Shown one piece after another: positions 11,160 through 20,848 of a stretch of DNA of 64,000 nucleotides; the first letter of the stretch is position 1; every line of letters starts with the position of its first letter. Below the pieces are notes generated by a model. It had not been told where the DNA came from. It saw only the letters and a list, made by a program, of their open reading frames with translations, and searched no databases. The translations under genes and the position numbers were made by a program. This stretch comes from Rhodoferax sp. BAB1 (lineage in GTDB: Bacteria; Pseudomonadota; Gammaproteobacteria; Burkholderiales; Burkholderiaceae_C). The DNA lies in NCBI RefSeq assembly GCF_013334205.1, contig NZ_CP054424.1, positions 2,376,001 through 2,440,000 on the forward strand. The letters are read 5' to 3'.

Positions 11160-12458
11160 ATGCCCCCACAAGCCCAACCCCATCAACCCCTGGCCGAACG
11201 CCTGCGCCCCAAAACCCTGGGCGAAGTCATCGGCCAGCAGCAGTTGCTGGGGGAGGGCATGCCCCTGCGCATCGCCTTCGAATCGGGCCAGCCCCACAGC
11301 TGCATCCTCTGGGGCCCGCCGGGCACGGGCAAGACCACGATTGCGCGGCTGATGGCCGATGCCTTTGGCGCGCAGTTCATCAGCATCAGCGCGGTGCTGG
11401 GCGGCGTGAAGGACATCCGCGAGGCCGTGGAGATGGCCCAGGTGGCGCTGGGGCAGGACAAACGCACCATCGTTTTCGTCGACGAGGTGCACCGCTTCAA
11501 CAAGAGCCAGCAGGACGCCTTTCTGCCGCATGTGGAGTCCGGCCTGTTCACCTTCATCGGCGCCACCACCGAGAACCCGTCTTTCGAGGTCAACTCCGCC
11601 CTGCTCTCGCGCGCGGCGGTCTATGTGCTGCAGTCGCTGAGCGAAGAGGACCTGAAGCAGATCGTGCAGCGCGCGCTGGACATCGACGCCGTGCCGCCCA
11701 TGGACGATGCGGCGCGCGACCGGCTGATCGCTTATGCCGACGGTGACGCGCGACGCCTGCTCAACACACTCGAAACGCTGGCCGTGGCAGCCACGCAGCA
11801 GAAGCAGGAACGCATCAGCGACGAATGGCTGCTCAAGGTGCTGGGCGAGCGCATGCGGCGCTACGACAAGGGCGGCGAGCAGTTCTACGACACCATCAGC
11901 GCGCTGCACAAGTCGGTGCGCGGCAGCGACCCCGATGCCTCGCTCTACTGGTTCATGCGCATGCTCGACGGCGGGGCCGACCCGCGTTACATGGCGCGCC
12001 GCCTGGTGCGCATGGCGAGTGAAGACGTGGGCCTGGCCGATCCGCGCGCGCTGCGCCTGGCGCTGGACGCGGCCGAGGTCTACGAACGCCTGGGTTCGCC
12101 CGAGGGCGAGCTGGCGCTGGCCGAATGTGTGGTGTACCTGGCCATCGCGCCCAAGAGCAATGCCGTCTACAAGGCCTACAACGAGGCCAAGGCCTTCATC
12201 AAGAAGGACGGCACCCGTCCGGTGCCCATGCACCTGCGCAATGCACCGACCAAGCTCATGAAGGAGCTGGACTACGGCAAGGGCTATCGCTATGCGCACG
12301 ACGAGGCCGGTGGTTTCGCGGCCGGCGAGAGTTATCTGCCCGATGGCATGGCCGAGCCGGGTTTCTACCGACCCGTGGAACGCGGCCTGGAGATCAAAAT
12401 CGCCGAAAAGATGCGTACACTGCGCGCGCTGAACGAAAAGAGTCGGAACCAGGCATAA
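11160..12458 (+). CDS. rarA: Replication-associated recombination protein A (AAA+ ATPase)
   Basis: RarA (MgsA) acts at stalled replication forks together with SSB. The 432-residue protein has Walker A GPPGTGKT (about residues 52-59), Walker B IVFVDEVHRF (about 105-114), the family-specific GATTENPSFEVNSALLSRA sensor block, and the C-terminal tetramerisation region (SDPDASLYWFMRML). N-terminal LAERLRPKTLGEVIGQQQLL matches the family. It stands alone, 48 bp before livH and on the same strand. Confidence 0.96.
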   Translation: MPPQAQPHQPLAERLRPKTLGEVIGQQQLLGEGMPLRIAFESGQPHSCILWGPPGTGKTTIARLMADAFGAQFISISAVLGGVKDIREAVEMAQVALGQDKRTIVFVDEVHRFNKSQQDAFLPHVESGLFTFIGATTENPSFEVNSALLSRAAVYVLQSLSEEDLKQIVQRALDIDAVPPMDDAARDRLIAYADGDARRLLNTLETLAVAATQQKQERISDEWLLKVLGERMRRYDKGGEQFYDTISALHKSVRGSDPDASLYWFMRMLDGGADPRYMARRLVRMASEDVGLADPRALRLALDAAEVYERLGSPEGELALAECVVYLAIAPKSNAVYKAYNEAKAFIKKDGTRPVPMHLRNAPTKLMKELDYGKGYRYAHDEAGGFAAGESYLPDGMAEPGFYRPVERGLEIKIAEKMRTLRALNEKSRNQA

Positions 12459-12506
12459 CTCTCGGGACCTGCGGCAAGTGGCACAAAGCTTGCTGCAGGG
12501 GAATCA

Positions 12507-13427
12507 ATGGACATCTTTCTCCAACAGATCATCAACGGCCTGGTGCTGGGCAGCATGTATGCGCTGGTGGCGCTGGGCTACACCATGGTGTACGGCATCA
12601 TCGGCCTGATCAACTTCGCCCACGGCGAGGTGCTGATGGTCGGCGCCCTGGTCAGCTGGAGCGTGATCGGCGTGCTGCAACCCCTGCTGCCGCCCTGGCT
12701 GGTGCTCATCATCGCGCTCATCGTGGCCTGCGTGCTGGCTGCGGCCCTGAACTACAGCATCGAGAAGGTGGCCTACCGGCCGCTGCGCAACAGCCCGCGC
12801 CTGGCCCCCCTGATCACCGCCATCGGCATGTCCATCCTGCTGCAGACCATGGCCATGATCATCTGGAAGCCCAACTTCAAGTCCTACCCCACGCTGCTGC
12901 CGAGCACACCCATCCAACTCGGCGGCGCCAGCATCACGCCCACGCAGATCATGATCCTGGTGGTCACGGCGCTCACCCTGGCCGCGCTGATGTGGCTGGT
13001 GCATGCCACAAAATTAGGCCGCGCCATGCGCGCCACGGCCGAGAACCCGCGCGTGGCCGCGCTCATGGGCGTGCAGCCCGACCGCGTGATCTCGGCCACC
13101 TTCATCATCGGCGCCGTGCTGGCCGCGATTGCCGGTGTCATGTGGGCCAGCAACTACGGCACCGCGCAGCACACCATGGGTTTCCTGCCCGGGCTCAAGG
13201 CCTTCACGGCTGCGGTCTTCGGCGGCATCGGCAACCTGGCGGGCGCCGTGGTGGGCGGCATCCTGCTGGGCCTGATCGAGGCCATCGGTGCCGGTTACAT
13301 CGGCGACCTCACGGGCGGTGTGCTGGGCAGCCACTACGCGGACATCTTTGCCTTCATCGTGCTGATCGTGGTGCTCACGCTGCGGCCTTCGGGCCTGCTG
13401 GGCGAACGTGTGGCGGACAGGGCCTGA
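12507..13427 (+). CDS. livH: Branched-chain amino-acid ABC transporter, LivH-type permease
   Basis: This inner-membrane permease of a HAAT-family importer has 306 residues and about eight hydrophobic helices. The N-terminal block LGSMYALVALGYTMVYGIIGLINFAHGE is diagnostic, as is the cytoplasmic EAA-like segment GRAMRATAENPRVAALMGV. It opens livH-livM-livG-livF; livM starts 2 bp after its stop. No livK-type binding protein occurs before or after the operon, so the transporter must use a protein encoded elsewhere. Confidence 0.95.
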   Translation: MDIFLQQIINGLVLGSMYALVALGYTMVYGIIGLINFAHGEVLMVGALVSWSVIGVLQPLLPPWLVLIIALIVACVLAAALNYSIEKVAYRPLRNSPRLAPLITAIGMSILLQTMAMIIWKPNFKSYPTLLPSTPIQLGGASITPTQIMILVVTALTLAALMWLVHATKLGRAMRATAENPRVAALMGVQPDRVISATFIIGAVLAAIAGVMWASNYGTAQHTMGFLPGLKAFTAAVFGGIGNLAGAVVGGILLGLIEAIGAGYIGDLTGGVLGSHYADIFAFIVLIVVLTLRPSGLLGERVADRA

Positions 13428-13429
13428 CC

Positions 13430-14527
13430 ATGCAGATGAATTCCCGCCACCGCCTCATCGCCATCGTGCTGGCCGCCATCGGCCTGCTGGTCTTGCCGCT
13501 GATCCTGCAGGGTTACGGCAATGCCTGGGTGCGCATCCTGGACATGGCCCTGCTCTTTGTGCTGCTGGCCCTGGGCCTGAACATCGTGGTGGGTTACGCC
13601 GGCCTGCTGGACCTGGGTTTCGTGGCCTTCTTCGCCATTGGTGCCTACATGTTCGGCCTGCTGGCCTCGCCCCACCTGAGCGACCACTTCCCCGCCTTCG
13701 CAGCGATGTTTCCGAATGGCCTGCACACGCCGCTGTGGCTGGTCATCCCGCTGGGAGCGCTGCTGGCCGGCGCGCTGGGGGTGCTGCTGGGCGCACCCAC
13801 CTTGCGATTGCGCGGTGACTACCTGGCCATCGTGACCCTGGGTTTCGGCGAGATCATCCGCGTCTTCCTGAACAACCTGGACCACCCGGTCAACATCACC
13901 AATGGCCCCAAGGGCATAGGCCAGATCGACTCCATCAAGTTCTTCGGTTTCGACCTGGGCAAGAAGCTCAACGTCTTCGGTTTCGACGTGGCGCCCGTCA
14001 CCATGTACTACTACCTCTTCCTCGCGCTGGTGGTGGTGAGTGTGGTGATCTGCCACCGCATCGAGTTCTCGCGCATCGGCCGCGCCTGGATGGCCATCCG
14101 CGAGGACGAGATCGCCGCCAAGGCCATGGGCATCAACACGCGCAACATGAAGCTGCTGGCCTTCGGCATGGGGGCCACCTTCGGGGGTGTCTCGGGTGCC
14201 ATGTTCGCGGCCTTCCAGGGTTTCATCTCGCCCGAGTCCTTCAGCCTCATGGAGTCCGTGATGATCGTGGCCATGGTGGTGCTGGGCGGCATCGGCCACC
14301 TGCCGGGCGTGATCCTGGGCGCGGTGCTGCTGGCCTCGCTGCCCGAGGTGCTGCGTTACGTCGCTGGCCCGCTGCAGTCCATGACGGACGGGCGGCTGGA
14401 TGCCTCCATCCTGCGTCAGCTGCTGATCGCCCTGGCCATGATCATCGTCATGCTGCTGCGCCCGCGCGGCCTGTGGCCTTCACCGGAACACGGCAAGGCT
14501 TTGCGCAGGAAGGGGGGGCCGGCATGA
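13430..14527 (+). CDS. livM: Branched-chain amino-acid ABC transporter, LivM-type permease
   Basis: This is the second permease, 365 residues with about ten membrane helices. It shows the family blocks GLNIVVGYAGLLDLGFVAFFAIGAY and GRAWMAIREDEIAAKAMGIN, the latter contacting the ATPases. The ATG at 13430 directly follows the livH stop (GCCTGACC ATG). The C-terminus ends in a basic tail after RPRGLW, as in other LivM. A 58-bp spacer separates it from livG. Confidence 0.95.
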   Translation: MQMNSRHRLIAIVLAAIGLLVLPLILQGYGNAWVRILDMALLFVLLALGLNIVVGYAGLLDLGFVAFFAIGAYMFGLLASPHLSDHFPAFAAMFPNGLHTPLWLVIPLGALLAGALGVLLGAPTLRLRGDYLAIVTLGFGEIIRVFLNNLDHPVNITNGPKGIGQIDSIKFFGFDLGKKLNVFGFDVAPVTMYYYLFLALVVVSVVICHRIEFSRIGRAWMAIREDEIAAKAMGINTRNMKLLAFGMGATFGGVSGAMFAAFQGFISPESFSLMESVMIVAMVVLGGIGHLPGVILGAVLLASLPEVLRYVAGPLQSMTDGRLDASILRQLLIALAMIIVMLLRPRGLWPSPEHGKALRRKGGPA

Positions 14528-14585
14528 GCGCGCACGGCCGCCCCGAAGCGCTCATCCCGCAGCGCATAGCGCGGAGGGCATCCCT

Positions 14586-15383
14586 ATGAGCGACGTGTTG
14601 TTGCATGTGAGCGGTGTCTCCAAACGCTTCGGCGGCCTGCAGGCCCTCAACGATGTGCACCTGCGCATCCAGCGCGGCCAGGTCTACGGCCTGATCGGCC
14701 CCAACGGCGCGGGCAAGACCACCTTCTTCAACGTCATCACCGGCCTGTACACCCCCGACAGCGGCAAATTCGAGCTGGCCGGCCTGGCCTACAAGCCCAC
14801 GGCCGTGCACGAGGTGGCGCGTGCCGGCATCGCACGCACCTTCCAGAACATCCGCCTCTTTGCCGACATGACGGCACTGGAGAACGTGATGGTCGGGCGG
14901 CACACCCGCTCGGGCTCCGGCCTGCTGGGTGCCATCTTCCGCACCCGCGGCTTCGAGCGCGAGGAAGTGAACATCACCCGGCGCGCCAACGAGCTGCTGG
15001 ACTACGTGGGCATAGGCCACCTGGGTGACTACAAGGCGCGCACCCTGAGCTATGGCGACCAGCGCCGTCTGGAGATCGCACGCGCCCTGGCCACCGAGCC
15101 TCTGCTGCTGGCCCTGGACGAACCGGCCGCCGGCATGAACGCCACCGAAAAGGTGGAGCTGCGCGCCCTGATCGAACGCATCCGCCACGACGGCGTCAGC
15201 GTGCTGCTGATCGAACACGACGTGAAACTGGTGATGGGCCTGTGCGACCGTGTCACCGTGCTGGACTACGGCCGCCAGATCGCCGAAGGCACACCGGCCG
15301 AGGTGCAGAAGAACGAGAAGGTCATCGAGGCCTATCTGGGCCACGCCGGCGCCAAGGCCGCTGCGGAGGCCACCGCATCATGA
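14586..15383 (+). CDS. livG: Branched-chain amino-acid ABC transporter ATPase LivG
   Basis: The 265-residue ATPase has Walker A GPNGAGKTT near residues 39-47, a signature-like LSYGDQRRLEIARAL block, Walker B LLALDEPAAGMN and the H-loop LLIEHDVKLV. The LivG-type long insertion with VARAGIARTFQNIRLF is present. Its stop overlaps the livF start (ATGA). It pairs with LivF to power uptake through LivHM. Confidence 0.96.
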   Translation: MSDVLLHVSGVSKRFGGLQALNDVHLRIQRGQVYGLIGPNGAGKTTFFNVITGLYTPDSGKFELAGLAYKPTAVHEVARAGIARTFQNIRLFADMTALENVMVGRHTRSGSGLLGAIFRTRGFEREEVNITRRANELLDYVGIGHLGDYKARTLSYGDQRRLEIARALATEPLLLALDEPAAGMNATEKVELRALIERIRHDGVSVLLIEHDVKLVMGLCDRVTVLDYGRQIAEGTPAEVQKNEKVIEAYLGHAGAKAAAEATAS

Positions 15384-16102
15384 GTCAAGACAAAGAAGTG
15401 CTGTTGCAGGTCCACGGCCTGAAGGTGGCCTACGGCGGCATCCAGGCCGTCAAGGGTGTGGACTTCGAGGTCAAGCGCGGTGAACTGGTCTGCCTGATCG
15501 GCTCCAACGGCGCCGGCAAGACCAGCACCATGAAGGCCGTCACCGGCACCCTGCCCTGCGTGGGCCAGCTGCACTACCTGGGCAAGGCCCTGCGCGGCCA
15601 GGGGCCCTGGGACCTGGTGCGCCAGGGCCTGGCCATGGTGCCCGAGGGGCGCGGCGTGTTCACCCGCATGAGCATTGCCGAGAACCTGCTGATGGGCGCC
15701 TACACACGCGACGACAGCGAGGGCATCGCGGCCGACCTGGAGCGCATGTACGGCCTGTTCCCGCGCCTCAAGGAACGGCACACCCAGTTGGCGGGCACGC
15801 TCAGCGGTGGCGAGCAGCAGATGCTGGCCATGGGCCGCGCGCTGATGAGCCGCCCCCAGCTGCTGCTGCTGGACGAGCCCTCCATGGGCCTGAGCCCCAT
15901 CATGGTCGACAAGATCTTCGAGGTGGTGCGCGAGGTGCATGGCCAGGGCACCACCGTGTTGCTGGTGGAGCAGAACGCCAGCCGCGCCCTGTCCATCGCC
16001 GACCGGGCTTATGTCATGGAGTCGGGGCTGATCACCCTGTCCGGCCCGGCGCAGGATCTGCTGCACGACCCGGCCGTGCGCGCCGCCTACCTGGGCGAAT
16101 AA
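15380..16102 (+). CDS. livF: Branched-chain amino-acid ABC transporter ATPase LivF
   Basis: The 240-residue partner ATPase has Walker A GSNGAGKTS, the LivF-type MVPEGRGVFTRMSIAENLLMG block, signature LSGGEQQMLAMGRAL, Walker B LLLLDEPSMGLSP and H-loop LLVEQNASRAL. It is translationally coupled to livG by the 4-bp overlap and is the last gene of the transporter operon. Confidence 0.96.
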   Translation: MSQDKEVLLQVHGLKVAYGGIQAVKGVDFEVKRGELVCLIGSNGAGKTSTMKAVTGTLPCVGQLHYLGKALRGQGPWDLVRQGLAMVPEGRGVFTRMSIAENLLMGAYTRDDSEGIAADLERMYGLFPRLKERHTQLAGTLSGGEQQMLAMGRALMSRPQLLLLDEPSMGLSPIMVDKIFEVVREVHGQGTTVLLVEQNASRALSIADRAYVMESGLITLSGPAQDLLHDPAVRAAYLGE

Positions 16103-16182
16103 AGCAGCAGACTGCTCGGGATTGCCTGCGCACATGGCCGCGCGGGGTCTACCATGGCTGTCCGATCTCAAAAGGACATCTT

Positions 16183-17059
<877 letters not shown>

Positions 17060-17144
17060 GCCGGGCTGCGGTCTTGTGACATCCCTTTACACAGGCTTTG
17101 CAGAAACCTGTCGGCTGCAGCGCGCGCCTGAGGCGTTGCAGGTC

Positions 17145-17166
17145 CATGGAAGCTTTTTCTTCCATG
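17145..17166. promoter_or_regulatory. Hairpin in the leader of the 17,190 gene
   Basis: CATGGAAG (17145-17152) and its complement CTTCCATG (17159-17166) flank a CTTTTT loop, 24 bp before the next start codon and followed by TTTC. It could be a weak terminator for the upstream pair or an RNA structure governing translation of the small secreted protein. The AAGGAG ribosome site lies just downstream (17178-17183). Confidence 0.35.
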
Positions 17167-17189
17167 TTTCATCCCCCAAGGAGATCCGC

Positions 17190-17564
17190 ATGAAAAGCAA
17201 GTTCTTGTTCAGCATCCTGGCCCTGGCGGCCGCCGGCACGGCCCTGGCCCAGACGGCCACCCCCAAGGTGGACCAGCGCCAGCAAAACCAGGAACGCCGC
17301 ATCGAGCAGGGCGCCAGTTCGGGCCAGCTGACCCCGCGCGAAGCCCAGCGCCTGGAAAACCGGCAGCAGCGCACCGAGCGCGTGGAAGAACGCGCCAAGG
17401 CCGACGGCCAGGTCACCGCACGTGAACGTGCCCACATGGACAATATGCAGGACCGCAACAGCCGCGACATCCGCCGTGAAAAGCATGACCGCCAGCGCGA
17501 CATGAACCAGGACGGCCGCAAGGACCGCCCGCGCGCCCAGCGCCCGCAAGGCCCGGGCAACTGA
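17190..17564 (+). CDS. Small secreted Arg/Gln/Glu-rich protein with an internal repeat
   Basis: This 124-residue protein has a signal peptide (MKSKFLFSILALAAAGTALAQ) and a very hydrophilic helical body. Two related segments are visible: SSGQLTPREAQRLENRQ and KADGQVTARERAHMDNMQ. Both have the shape (S/D)GQ(L/V)TxRE followed by a helix, reminiscent of small calcium- or metal-binding loops. The tail is basic (KHDRQRDMNQDGRKDRPR) and contains a DQNDG-like NQDGRKD loop. I recognise it only as a conserved Burkholderiales hypothetical protein. A strong terminator follows 20 bp after the stop. Confidence 0.75.
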   Translation: MKSKFLFSILALAAAGTALAQTATPKVDQRQQNQERRIEQGASSGQLTPREAQRLENRQQRTERVEERAKADGQVTARERAHMDNMQDRNSRDIRREKHDRQRDMNQDGRKDRPRAQRPQGPGN

Positions 17565-17583
17565 CACCTGAGCCACCATCAAA

Positions 17584-17613
17584 AAGGCCCGCTGTCTTGC
17601 GACAGCGGGCCTT
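17584..17613 (+). terminator. Intrinsic terminator
   Basis: A 13-bp perfect stem (AAGGCCCGCTGTC, loop TTGC, then its complement) is followed by GTCTTTG, 20 bp after the stop of the small secreted protein. The A-run before the stem (AAAAA at 17581) would let it work on the minus strand too, closing the convergent reductase gene. Confidence 0.8.
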
Positions 17614-17645
17614 GTCTTTGCAGCCTGAAGCTTGACGCCTAGACC

Positions 17646-17780
17646 TTGAGGCTACGCGCCCTCAGATACGTTCTGTTGCGGCCACGGCCGGCGCTACGCG
17701 CCGTGCTTGTAGTTCCGGCCCACATCCGCTACGCGGATATGACCCTACACTGCAAACACGCTGCTATGCAGCGTGTTTGT
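17646..17780. repeat. Cluster of four small hairpins with CTACG/CTATG cores
   Basis: Successive palindromes share a GCTACGC-like centre: GAGG-CTACGCGC-CCTC (near 17650), CGGCG-CTACG-CGCCG (17689-17703), ATCCGC-TAC-GCGGAT (17724-17738), and the longest, 12-bp arms at 17753-17764 and 17768-17779. The last one straddles the stop codon of the reductase gene, whose TAG falls on the loop. It may act as a 3' RNA-protecting structure; the sequence origin is unknown. Confidence 0.5.
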
Positions 17781-18828
17781 CAGCCTCGCTGGTGAAGGCG
17801 TCGGCGTAGAACTCTTCCTCGGGCAGGCCGGCCTGGGCCACGTAGTCGCGCCGGGCCGAGTCCACCACGATGGGGGCGCCGCAGGCGTAGACCTGGTGGC
17901 CCGAGAGGTCGGGAAGGTCCTGCAGCGCGGCCTGGTGCACGAAACCCGTGCGGCCGGCCCAGTGGTCTTCGGGCAGGGCATCGGACACCACGGGCACGTA
18001 ACGCAGCTTCGGCATCTCCTTCGTCTTCTGCAGCACCCAGTCGTGCATGTAGAGATCGGCCGGGCGGCGCCCGCCCCAGTAGAGCGTGGCCGCCCGGCTG
18101 ATGCCTTTGTGCTGCATCTGCTCGATCAGCGCCTTGATCGGTGCGAAACCGGTGCCCGAGGCCAGCAGCACCAGGGGTTTGTCGCTGTCCTCGCGCAGGT
18201 AGAAGCTGCCGTAGGGCCCCTCGATGCGCAGGATCTCCTTTTCCTTCATGGCACCGAACACATGGTCGGTGAACTTGCCGCCCGGCATGTGGCGGATGTG
18301 CAGCTCCATGGTGGCGCCCACCGGCGGTGTGGCCGTGGGCTGGCCGGCGCGGCTGTGCGGCGCATTGGCCATGGAGTAGCTGCGCCGCGCGCCGTCGCGC
18401 AGCAGGAACTCGACGTACTGGCCGGCGTGGAACTGGAAGCTGTCATTGGCCGGCAGCTGCAGCACCAGGCGCATCACGTCGGGCGAGACCTTCTGCATCT
18501 CGTTCACGCGCACCGGCATCTTGCGGATCGGAAAGGCGCCGGCCTCGGTCACCTGGCGCGATTCCAGCACCACGTCACCCTGGGGCACGCCGCAGCAGGT
18601 CAGCACGTAACCGGCGGCTTCCTCGGCCTCGCTCAGGGCCTTGCTCTGGTGCGGGCCATGCACCACGGCACCGGAAATCTTCTTGCATTTGCAGGAGCCA
18701 CAGGCCCCGTCCTTGCAGCCATAGGGCAGGCCGATGCCGGCGCGGATGCCGGCGGCGAGAATGGCTTCGCCGGGGAGAACCTCGAAACTGCGGCCACTGG
18801 GCAACACGGTGACTTGATGGGAAGACAT
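17764..18828 (-). CDS. CDP-6-deoxy-delta-3,4-glucoseen reductase-like (2Fe-2S/FAD/NAD) oxidoreductase
   Basis: This 354-residue three-domain electron-transfer protein starts with a plant-type [2Fe-2S] ferredoxin (about residues 1-95; Cx4Cx2C in YGCKDGACGSC and the last Cys in LTCCG). A FAD domain follows (RRSYSMAN, about 105-215), then an NAD domain (LLASGTGFAPIKALI and VYACGAPIVVDSAR). Proteins of this layout are reductases for dioxygenases or, as the usual annotation has it, for deoxysugar dehydrases. No dehydrase or oxygenase partner is adjacent, so the electron acceptor is open. The gene is divergent from the next, with an 81-bp gap. Confidence 0.85.
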   Translation of the reverse strand: MSSHQVTVLPSGRSFEVLPGEAILAAGIRAGIGLPYGCKDGACGSCKCKKISGAVVHGPHQSKALSEAEEAAGYVLTCCGVPQGDVVLESRQVTEAGAFPIRKMPVRVNEMQKVSPDVMRLVLQLPANDSFQFHAGQYVEFLLRDGARRSYSMANAPHSRAGQPTATPPVGATMELHIRHMPGGKFTDHVFGAMKEKEILRIEGPYGSFYLREDSDKPLVLLASGTGFAPIKALIEQMQHKGISRAATLYWGGRRPADLYMHDWVLQKTKEMPKLRYVPVVSDALPEDHWAGRTGFVHQAALQDLPDLSGHQVYACGAPIVVDSARRDYVAQAGLPEEEFYADAFTSEADKHAA

Positions 18829-18909
18829 CTTTTCGTTATCCTTGAACAGTTTTTCGACGCAAAGACAGGAATTTTGCCAGTGTTGACAAACCCTTCAGGC
18901 GCGCTGCCC

Positions 18910-19791
18910 ATGCGCTTCCGGCGCCAGCGTGTGCTCATCGTCGGCTGCGGTGACGTGGGCCTGCGCGCCGCCGCCGCCCTGCCCGCCCGCGTGCGGGTGC
19001 TGGCGCTCACCTCCACGCCCACCCGCCTGGACGGCCTGCGGGCCCGCGGCATCACCCCCCTGCTGGGCAACCTGGACCGGCCCGCCACCCTGCGACGCCT
19101 GGCCGGTCTGGCCGACCGCGTGCTGCACCTGGCCCCGCCACCCGGCGAGGGCGCGGACGACGCACGCACCCGCAACCTGCTGCGCGCGCTGCGCCTGCGC
19201 ACACCGCCAGCCACCCTGGTCTACGGCTCGACCAGCGGGGTCTACGGCGACTGCGGCGGTGCCCGGGTCAGCGAGACACGGCCCCTGCAGGCGGGCACGG
19301 CCCGCGCCCGCCGCCGCGTGGCGGCCGAGCGGCACGTGCGCTTCCTAGGCCGCAGCGCGGGGGTACGCAGCAGCATCCTGCGCATCCCCGGCATCTACGC
19401 GCCAGACCGCGAAGGCGGCACCCCCCGCGAACGCCTGCTCAAGGGCACGCCGGTGCTGCGCGCCGAGGACGACGTCTACACCAACCACATCCACGCCGAC
19501 GACCTGGCCCGCGCCTGCCTGGTCGCGCTGTGGCGCGGCGCGGCGCAGCGCGTGTACCACGCCAGCGACGACAGCGAGCTGAAAATGGGCGACTATGTGG
19601 ACCTCGCCGCCGGGCTGTACGGCCTGCCGCGCCCCACGCGCCTGGCCCGCGAGCAGGCGGTGCAAACACTGCCCGCCATGCTGCTGAGTTTCATGAGCGA
19701 GTCGCGCCGGCTCGAAAACACGCGCATGAAGCGTGAATTGCGTCTCAGATTGCGTTATCCCACGGTGGCCACCGGCTTGCGGGCCGTCTGA
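18910..19791 (+). CDS. NAD-dependent epimerase/dehydratase-family (extended SDR) protein
   Basis: The 293-residue protein has the Rossmann GxxGxxG as VLIVGCGDVGLRAAA. LVYGSTSGVYGD gives the Ser of the active site; the usual YxxxK Tyr is not obvious (ARARRRVAAERH), so it may be a non-catalytic or YeeZ-type member. HIHADDLARACLVAL is the conserved late block of this group. The start ATG at 18910 is preferred, though an in-frame GTG lies 30 bp upstream. It is followed 21 bp later by the pilin operon. Confidence 0.75.
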   Translation: MRFRRQRVLIVGCGDVGLRAAAALPARVRVLALTSTPTRLDGLRARGITPLLGNLDRPATLRRLAGLADRVLHLAPPPGEGADDARTRNLLRALRLRTPPATLVYGSTSGVYGDCGGARVSETRPLQAGTARARRRVAAERHVRFLGRSAGVRSSILRIPGIYAPDREGGTPRERLLKGTPVLRAEDDVYTNHIHADDLARACLVALWRGAAQRVYHASDDSELKMGDYVDLAAGLYGLPRPTRLAREQAVQTLPAMLLSFMSESRRLENTRMKRELRLRLRYPTVATGLRAV

Positions 19792-19812
19792 GAACCCCCG
19801 GATAATCGCTGC

Positions 19813-20316
19813 ATGTCTCCCCCCCGGCACACCCTGGCCGCCCGCCGTCGCGCGCGCGGCTTCACCCTGATCGAGCTGATCATGGTGCTGCTGCTGCTGG
19901 GCATCCTGGCGGTCTTCGCGCTGCCGCGCATCGACCTCACACGGGGTTTCGACGAGGTGGGCTACCGCGACGCCGTGCGCGCCACGCTGGAATACGCGCG
20001 CAAGAGCGCCGTGGCCGAGCGGCGCAATGTGCGCGTCACGCTGGGCGGCAACAACCTGAGCCTGAGCATCGACAACGTCAGCCCGGAAGACCCCGGCGCA
20101 GGCAACTTCCCGCGCAACCTGCCCCTGCCCACCCCCGACCGGCGCTGCGGCGGCCCCGACAACCAGCTGTGCGCCCCGGCCAACGTCACGCTGGCCGGCC
20201 CCGCCACGCTCACCTTCAGCCCCCTGGGCCGGCCAGGTGCCGCCGCCAGCTACACGGTCACCGGGGACGCGCCCTGGACCGTCACCGTGCAAGCGGAGAC
20301 CGGCCATGTGCACTGA
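19813..20316 (+). CDS. MshC/GspH-type minor pseudopilin
   Basis: This 167-residue type IV pilin-like protein has a short basic leader and prepilin peptidase site RARG|FTLIELIMVLLLLGILAVFALPRID, with Glu at +5. The globular part resembles GspH/FimT. It is first of a tightly overlapping block (C-D-O-P-Q order) that matches the minor-pilin end of MSHA pilus loci. The core genes of the machine (mshA, the ATPases and the secretin) are not in this window. Confidence 0.85.
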   Translation: MSPPRHTLAARRRARGFTLIELIMVLLLLGILAVFALPRIDLTRGFDEVGYRDAVRATLEYARKSAVAERRNVRVTLGGNNLSLSIDNVSPEDPGAGNFPRNLPLPTPDRRCGGPDNQLCAPANVTLAGPATLTFSPLGRPGAAASYTVTGDAPWTVTVQAETGHVH

Positions 20317-20848
20317 TCCGCGCGCCTCCCAGCGTCGCTCGCGGCAACGCGGCCTGACCTTCGTCGAGCTGATCTTTTTCATCGTCATCGTCACGGTGGG
20401 CCTGGCCGGCATCCTGCTGGTGCTGGACCAGACCACCAGCCGCAGCGCCGACCCCATGGTGCGCAAGCAGATGCTGGCCATCGCCGAAAGCGTGCTGGAA
20501 GAAGTGCGCCTGCAAAGCCACGGCTGGTGCGACCCCGACGACGCCAACGCCACCACGGCCACCAGTGCGGCCGGCTGTGCGGGGGGAACACCCGCCGAGA
20601 CCCGGGGCAGTGCTTTGGCACCCTGGGACCAGGTCACCGACTACGACGGTGCCGTCATCACCACCAGCCTGGCCGGCGTGGCCTTCCCGCTCGGCTATGA
20701 AGCGCGGGTGATCGTGTCGCCCGGAACCCTCGGCGGCATTCCCAGCAGCGATGAGGTCCTGCTCATCCGCGTCACCGTCAGTTTCGGCAACGAGGCCGTA
20801 GCGCTCGAAGGCTACCGCACGCGCTACGCGCCCAACGCCCTGCCATGA
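20306..20848 (+). CDS. MshD/PilV-type minor pilin
   Basis: The 180-residue protein has the leader site RQRG|LTFVELIFFIVIVTVGLAGIL (Glu at +5), then a PilV-like region (ADPMVRKQMLAIAESVLEEV). A Cys pair (W-C-D...GCAGG) probably forms a disulfide. The ATG overlaps the end of the previous gene by 11 bp. Second of the mshCDOPQ-like operon. Confidence 0.85.
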   Translation: MCTDPRASQRRSRQRGLTFVELIFFIVIVTVGLAGILLVLDQTTSRSADPMVRKQMLAIAESVLEEVRLQSHGWCDPDDANATTATSAAGCAGGTPAETRGSALAPWDQVTDYDGAVITTSLAGVAFPLGYEARVIVSPGTLGGIPSSDEVLLIRVTVSFGNEAVALEGYRTRYAPNALP

